The notes under the pieces are model-generated. The model saw nothing but the letters and a program-made list of their open reading frames with translations. It was not told the DNA's origin and did not search any database. The position numbers and the translations under genes were made by a program. DNA of 64,000 nucleotides from Nostoc sphaeroides (GTDB taxonomy: Bacteria; Cyanobacteriota; Cyanobacteriia; Cyanobacteriales; Nostocaceae): NCBI RefSeq assembly GCF_003443655.1, contig NZ_CP031941.1, forward strand, positions 5,791,001-5,855,000, given 5' to 3'. Below, one piece after another: positions 60,528-64,000 of the stretch (positions are counted from its first letter, which is position 1; each line of letters opens with the position of its first letter).

Positions 60528-60709
60528 TTATTCAGCTACAGCAATTCCAGATCCTCGATTTATTTGAAAAATTAGGGATCTAACTGCAAGTAGTTTTGAC
60601 TCTACTTTGTCAGACATTATTAAATTCAGAATAAAATAGTAAATATATCTTTAGTTATTTATACTTAATTTATGATAGTTAAATTTGAAATCTAGCTTGA
60701 TAAAAATGA

Positions 60710-60922
60710 TTATCTAAGATTATAGAGATAGCGATCGCGGTTAATAGCACCATCTTTTACATCACATTCCACAGGATTTGAACCTAAATCCCAAATAGAA
60801 GATGTTTGTTTGATGCTAGTAATAATAATTTTTCCATTTTCTTGAATAATCTCAAACTCTTGGTTTTCTCCTAATAGTTCTTTAGGGATTAATAAGCCTT
60901 TTTCTGTTGCTGTTAATTTCAT
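60710..60922 (-). CDS. AbrB/VapB-like antitoxin without adjacent toxin
   Basis: A 70-residue protein: MKLTATEKGLLIPKELLGENQEFEIIQENGKIIITSI is a swapped-hairpin AbrB-type DNA-binding domain as in VapB antitoxins, and SIWDLGSNPVECDVKDGAINRDRYLYN is a toxin-binding-like tail. The usual next gene, a PIN-domain toxin, is absent: the 120 bp downstream hold no gene. It may be an orphan antitoxin, or work with a toxin encoded elsewhere. A possible ribosome-binding site, AGGTAATTACAG, precedes the ATG. Confidence 0.82.
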   Translation of the reverse strand: MKLTATEKGLLIPKELLGENQEFEIIQENGKIIITSIKQTSSIWDLGSNPVECDVKDGAINRDRYLYNLR

Positions 60923-60987
60923 CTGTAATTACCTCGATTTATTTTGTAAGTTAATCAAATGAATTTGCTTTAGGGCAGACAAGATGT

Positions 60988-61192
60988 CATTGGTGTCAAC
61001 TTAACGTGAAACCCTTGTCAAAACGTCATATTCAGTTCTCTGGCTTCCCATCACGATCTGCGTTACCCCACCCTAACCCTCCCCTTGGAAAGGGGAGGGA
61101 ACTGGATTTTCGGTCTCCCCCCTTTCCAAGGGGGGATTAAGGGGGGTAAAACGCCTGTGGAATAAGCTTTTTAGCTTAAGTTGACACCAATG
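60988..61192. mobile_element. MITE-like element, family F, copy 2
   Basis: A 205-bp segment bounded by CATTGGTGTCAACTTAA (60988-61004) and TTAAGTTGACACCAATG (61176-61192), fully paired over 17 positions apart from one base. CAAGATG occurs immediately outside both ends, a 7-bp likely target duplication. The interior is the CCCTCCCCTTGGAAAGGGGAGG-type hairpin repeat. Confidence 0.72.
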
Positions 61193-61224
61193 GCAAGATG
61201 CCCACCCCACAAAATTGGATAAGG

Positions 61225-62718
61225 CTACCAGTTACCTACAGGTTGAGCATTATGAGAAAATATTGAGGGATCAATTGAAATGCCTAACCCTTCAGCTACA
61301 CGACTACCATAAGAAACATCTGCCCGGAAGAAGTGGCAAAGTTGACGCATTTGGATGTCTTCTCTTGCTTGACTTAGACTACCGACAATATTTTTAGCCA
61401 GCCGCTCTTGCTGTTCAGGAGTCATTAACCGATACAGATCACCAGCTTGGGTGTAATCGTCGTTTCCTTCACGATGACTGTAACGATCTACTGTGACATC
61501 GCCCAAATGACTAGGTGGTTCTGCATAAGCTGGATTTTCTTTGGGCGTACCCTCAGCACTATTCGGTTCATAGTTAGGAACGCTACCGCCGTTGTTCCCC
61601 GATGCCATAAAGCCATCTCGCTGATAATGCATCACTGGACATTTGGGCTGGTTAACGGGTAGTTGCTGATAGTTACCACCCAAGCGATAACGTTGAGCAT
61701 CTGGGTAAGAAAATATCCGAGCTTGCAGCATTTTATCTGGAGAGAAACTAACGCCCGGAACCACAGCACTAGGGCTAAAAGCAGCTTGCTCTACTTCGGC
61801 AAAATAATTCTCAGGGTTCCGATTTAGCTCTAATATCCCGACTTCAATTAAAGGATATTCTGAGTGCTTCCAAACTTTGGTCAAGTCAAAAGGATTATCT
61901 GGATGTTTTGCCGCTTGCTCCTCAGTCATCACCTGAATACACATCCGCCACTTAGGATAGTCTTTTTTAGCGATCGCTTCAAACAGATCGTGAGTCGCAT
62001 GATCGGGATCTTCGCCCTTAATCTTAGCCGATTCTTCCTCCGTCAAGGTTTGATGCCCTTGCAGAGTCTTAAAGTGAAATTTACACCAAACGCGATCGCC
62101 TTCAGCATTAATTAAACTGAAAGTATGGCTACCAAAGCCGTCCATGTTTCGATAGGTTTTGGGTATTCCCCTGTCTGAAAACAGGATCGTCACCTGGTGA
62201 AGCGATTCTGGACTGAGTGACCAAAAATCCCACTTTGCATTCTGGTCTTTGCAATTGGTTTGGGGATTGCGCTTTTGGGTATGGATAAAATCAGGAAACT
62301 TCAAAGGGTCGCGGATGAAGAAAATAGGCGTATTGTTGCCTACAATATCCCAGTTGCCCTCTTCAGTGTAGAATTTGATGGCAAAACCTCTAGGGTCACG
62401 CTCGGCATCTGCTGAACCCTTTTCTCCTCCGACTGTCGAAAAGCGCAGGAGAACTTCTGTTTTTTTGCCAATTTCAGAAAAAAGTTTGGCCTTACTGTAG
62501 CGGGTGATGTCATTGGTAACCGTGAAAGTACCATGAGCCGCCGCACCTTTAGCGTGAACAACTCTTTCAGGAATACGTTCTCTGTTGAAATGAGCCAGCT
62601 TTTCTAAGAGGTGGAAATCTTGAATTAATACAGGCCCACGCGATCCAGCTGTAAGTGAGTTCTGGTTATCGCTAACTGGAATACCGTCAGCAGTTGTCAA
62701 GTTTTGGGGTTCAGTCAT
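61225..62718 (-). CDS. Monofunctional heme catalase
   Basis: A 497-residue catalase that dismutates hydrogen peroxide. [20 protein letters not shown] holds the catalytic His; [46 protein letters not shown] holds the distal Asn; and [18 protein letters not shown] holds the proximal Tyr that binds heme. [14 protein letters not shown] is also typical. Length fits the small-subunit class. Heme catalases of this class are less common in cyanobacteria than manganese or KatG types. It stands alone near repeat elements. Confidence 0.97.
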   Translation of the reverse strand: MTEPQNLTTADGIPVSDNQNSLTAGSRGPVLIQDFHLLEKLAHFNRERIPERVVHAKGAAAHGTFTVTNDITRYSKAKLFSEIGKKTEVLLRFSTVGGEKGSADAERDPRGFAIKFYTEEGNWDIVGNNTPIFFIRDPLKFPDFIHTQKRNPQTNCKDQNAKWDFWSLSPESLHQVTILFSDRGIPKTYRNMDGFGSHTFSLINAEGDRVWCKFHFKTLQGHQTLTEEESAKIKGEDPDHATHDLFEAIAKKDYPKWRMCIQVMTEEQAAKHPDNPFDLTKVWKHSEYPLIEVGILELNRNPENYFAEVEQAAFSPSAVVPGVSFSPDKMLQARIFSYPDAQRYRLGGNYQQLPVNQPKCPVMHYQRDGFMASGNNGGSVPNYEPNSAEGTPKENPAYAEPPSHLGDVTVDRYSHREGNDDYTQAGDLYRLMTPEQQERLAKNIVGSLSQAREDIQMRQLCHFFRADVSYGSRVAEGLGISIDPSIFSHNAQPVGNW

Positions 62719-63064
62719 GGGTAAAGAAGCTCTCTGTGAAGTTACTGGAACTGAAAAGGTAAATTTTTGTTGGTAGATAGATGCTTGCCCACTGATAGAG
62801 CCAATTAATTCATAGTCATAATGAGTTTACATATAAAGCATACTCGATATGACTATGAATTTCAACAAAATTATTTTGTATTTTTAGGATGTTAAGTGTT
62901 CATAAGCTGTTCCACATTTAACCTTCCATAATTAGGGCGCTCATGTTGCCCACCCCACAATAGTTATATTAATTTTGAATATGCAAGCTAGATAGCGTAT
63001 TTCAGGTAAATGAGGTACATCCGTAGGGGCATGGCAGTGCCATGCCCCTACAATTATCTGTACC
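62719..63064. repeat. Gap with the 18275-type repeat and a palindrome
   Basis: Contains the inverted copy of the 18275-18330 repeat (62910-62965) and, at 63013-63066, GAGGTACA ... TGTACCTC around GTAGGGGCATGGCA / TGCCATGCCCCTAC, a strong hairpin related to the interior of family H. It separates catalase and the next minus-strand gene; the hairpin sits right after the latter's stop and may terminate it. No gene. Confidence 0.55.
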
Positions 63065-64000
63065 TCACCAACTTGCAATCTGCTGTAAGTGTTTGAGAAT
63101 CAACGAGCAAACATCTGTCGCCTCAATTTGATGTTCATTAACTAGATGGGTTTGATGAGTGATAAATAGAGGCCCTTCAGCAACAGAAGTGGTGATATTA
63201 CCGTGAGAGCCACGTACTAGAGAAGCATCCAAAGGAATTACGTCCATTAAGTAGCGAAAACCCAGTTGTTTCTTAAGTAACTTGAGAGCAATTTTTCCTT
63301 GAGGAAATCTAATCTGCGGATCAAGGAAAAGTTCTACAGGATCGTAACCAGGTTTGCGGTGGATATCTACAGTTCTAGCAAAATCAGGCGCTTTTGCGTC
63401 ATCGAGCCAATAATAATAGGTAAACCAAGCGTCAGGCGCGGCGATCGCAACTAACTCTCCCGATCTAGGATGATTAAGGTGGTAGGCTTGTTTATCTTCG
63501 TCATCCAATACCTGTGCTACGCCTTCAGTCGCTTCTAAAAGCGATCGCACTTTCGGGATGTACGCCGGATCGTTCACATAGACATGAGCAATTTGATGAT
63601 CGGCAACAGCAAAAGCAATGCTAGCACCAAAATCTAGCAGTTCTCGCCCTAATTCTTCCCGCACAGCAATCAAACCGTTTTCCCGTAATACACGATTGAT
63701 ATCTACAGCTTTGGAAACTGGGGTAATGCCATACTCAGAAAGAATAATTACCTGAGTATTACGTGCTTGAAAATATTCAATTAAATCGCCACAAACAGCA
63801 TCAATTTCTCGCAAATCAGCTTGGATGTGTTTTGCATCATAACCAAATTTTTGCAGACAGTAATCTAAATGTGGTAAATAAACTAGTGATAATGTAGGGC
63901 TGTAACGTTCCTCAATCCATTTTGCTGAATTGGCAATCCATTGACTAGAACTAATGGTAGTTTTTGGCCCCCAAAAATCGAACAGAGGGAAGTTTCCTAA
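63065..64000 (-). CDS. Alkaline phosphatase-superfamily (nucleotide pyrophosphatase-like) protein, partial
   Basis: The frame is open from 63065 to the window edge at 64000, so only the C-terminal 311 residues are seen and the start is outside. Visible segments are LGNFPLFDFWGPKTTISSSQWIANSAKWIEERYSPTLSLVYLPHLDYCLQKFG and VIILSEYGITPVSKAVDINRVL, where the metal-binding SEYG replaces SDHG, and LDASLVRGSHGNI with its metal-binding His. This fits type I phosphodiesterase/nucleotide pyrophosphatases. In cyanobacteria such a gene closes the ebo (edb) cluster associated with scytonemin export; whether this copy does cannot be seen here. Confidence 0.83.
   Translation of the reverse strand, partial: LGNFPLFDFWGPKTTISSSQWIANSAKWIEERYSPTLSLVYLPHLDYCLQKFGYDAKHIQADLREIDAVCGDLIEYFQARNTQVIILSEYGITPVSKAVDINRVLRENGLIAVREELGRELLDFGASIAFAVADHQIAHVYVNDPAYIPKVRSLLEATEGVAQVLDDEDKQAYHLNHPRSGELVAIAAPDAWFTYYYWLDDAKAPDFARTVDIHRKPGYDPVELFLDPQIRFPQGKIALKLLKKQLGFRYLMDVIPLDASLVRGSHGNITTSVAEGPLFITHQTHLVNEHQIEATDVCSLILKHLQQIASW

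Noticed and set aside
60135-60575. 146-codon plus-strand frame through the 21-bp array
   Set aside because: Its start lies inside a small inverted-repeat element and there is no ribosome-binding site; it is reported only as a repeat finding.

Overview
This window is chromosomal DNA of a cyanobacterium, most likely a filamentous Nostoc-like (Nostocales) strain. The evidence is the frequent octamer GCGATCGC (HIP1), a lipoprotein PsbQ of photosystem II, HemJ-type protoporphyrinogen oxidase, short tandem heptamers such as TTAGTCA and AGTTAGG between genes, and a very high load of small palindromic repeats. No tRNA, rRNA, CRISPR array or complete transposase gene was seen.

Layout. 0.5-2.7 kb: an ABC1/UbiB-family kinase and a small membrane protein. 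3.3-14.8 kb: a surface-glycan cluster. Two plus-strand genes (a glycosyltransferase between two related MITEs, and a DUF1919 protein) face a minus-strand run of eight genes: a DxD glycosyltransferase, a GT4, an ABC exporter, a second GT4, a GT10-like fucosyltransferase and three tandem paralogous glycosyltransferases. The exporter carries two histidine-kinase-dimerisation-like helical hairpins at its C-terminus, an unusual architecture. 15-22.8 kb: housekeeping genes (glyoxalase II, ribosomal protein L9, DnaB, FKBP, a phasin-like protein, a fasciclin protein, SfsA). 23-29.3 kb: a 2OG-Fe oxygenase, a TPR protein, a B12-binding radical SAM protein, and a compact restriction-modification module with a putative controller protein and operator. 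29.3-34.4 kb: a nucleotide-sugar-type dehydrogenase, HemE, a membrane protein and a sugar-binding lipoprotein.

34.7-39.2 kb: a second glycan/methylation group (a double methyltransferase, two GT4 enzymes, one methyltransferase). 39.2-52.1 kb: LD-carboxypeptidase, PgsA, an aspartase-like lyase, a P2-type cation ATPase with a 23-bp operator-like palindrome, a STAND-like ATPase, a DUF362 protein, pyrophosphatase, PanD, and a metallo-beta-lactamase-fold protein that has lost its metal-binding motif. 52.5-64 kb: a divergent lysozyme / peptidoglycan-binding pair, HemJ, an alpha/beta hydrolase without a recognisable nucleophile, a glycine-oxidase-like enzyme, PsbQ, an orphan AbrB-like antitoxin, a heme catalase, and the 3' part of an alkaline-phosphatase-superfamily gene running off the window.

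The intergenic space is dominated by at least ten families of short non-autonomous inverted-repeat elements. Several have visible target duplications, two are inserted 15 bp apart in the same older repeat, one insertion has a paralogous empty site in the window, and one element end supplies the last codons and stop of a gene. The strongest candidates for something undescribed are the exporter-DHp fusion with its glycan operon, the convergent/divergent R-M-C module, and the metal-less MBL protein beside panD. No self-evidently new multi-gene system was found. Coordinates of element ends and start codons were read by eye and carry the stated uncertainty.
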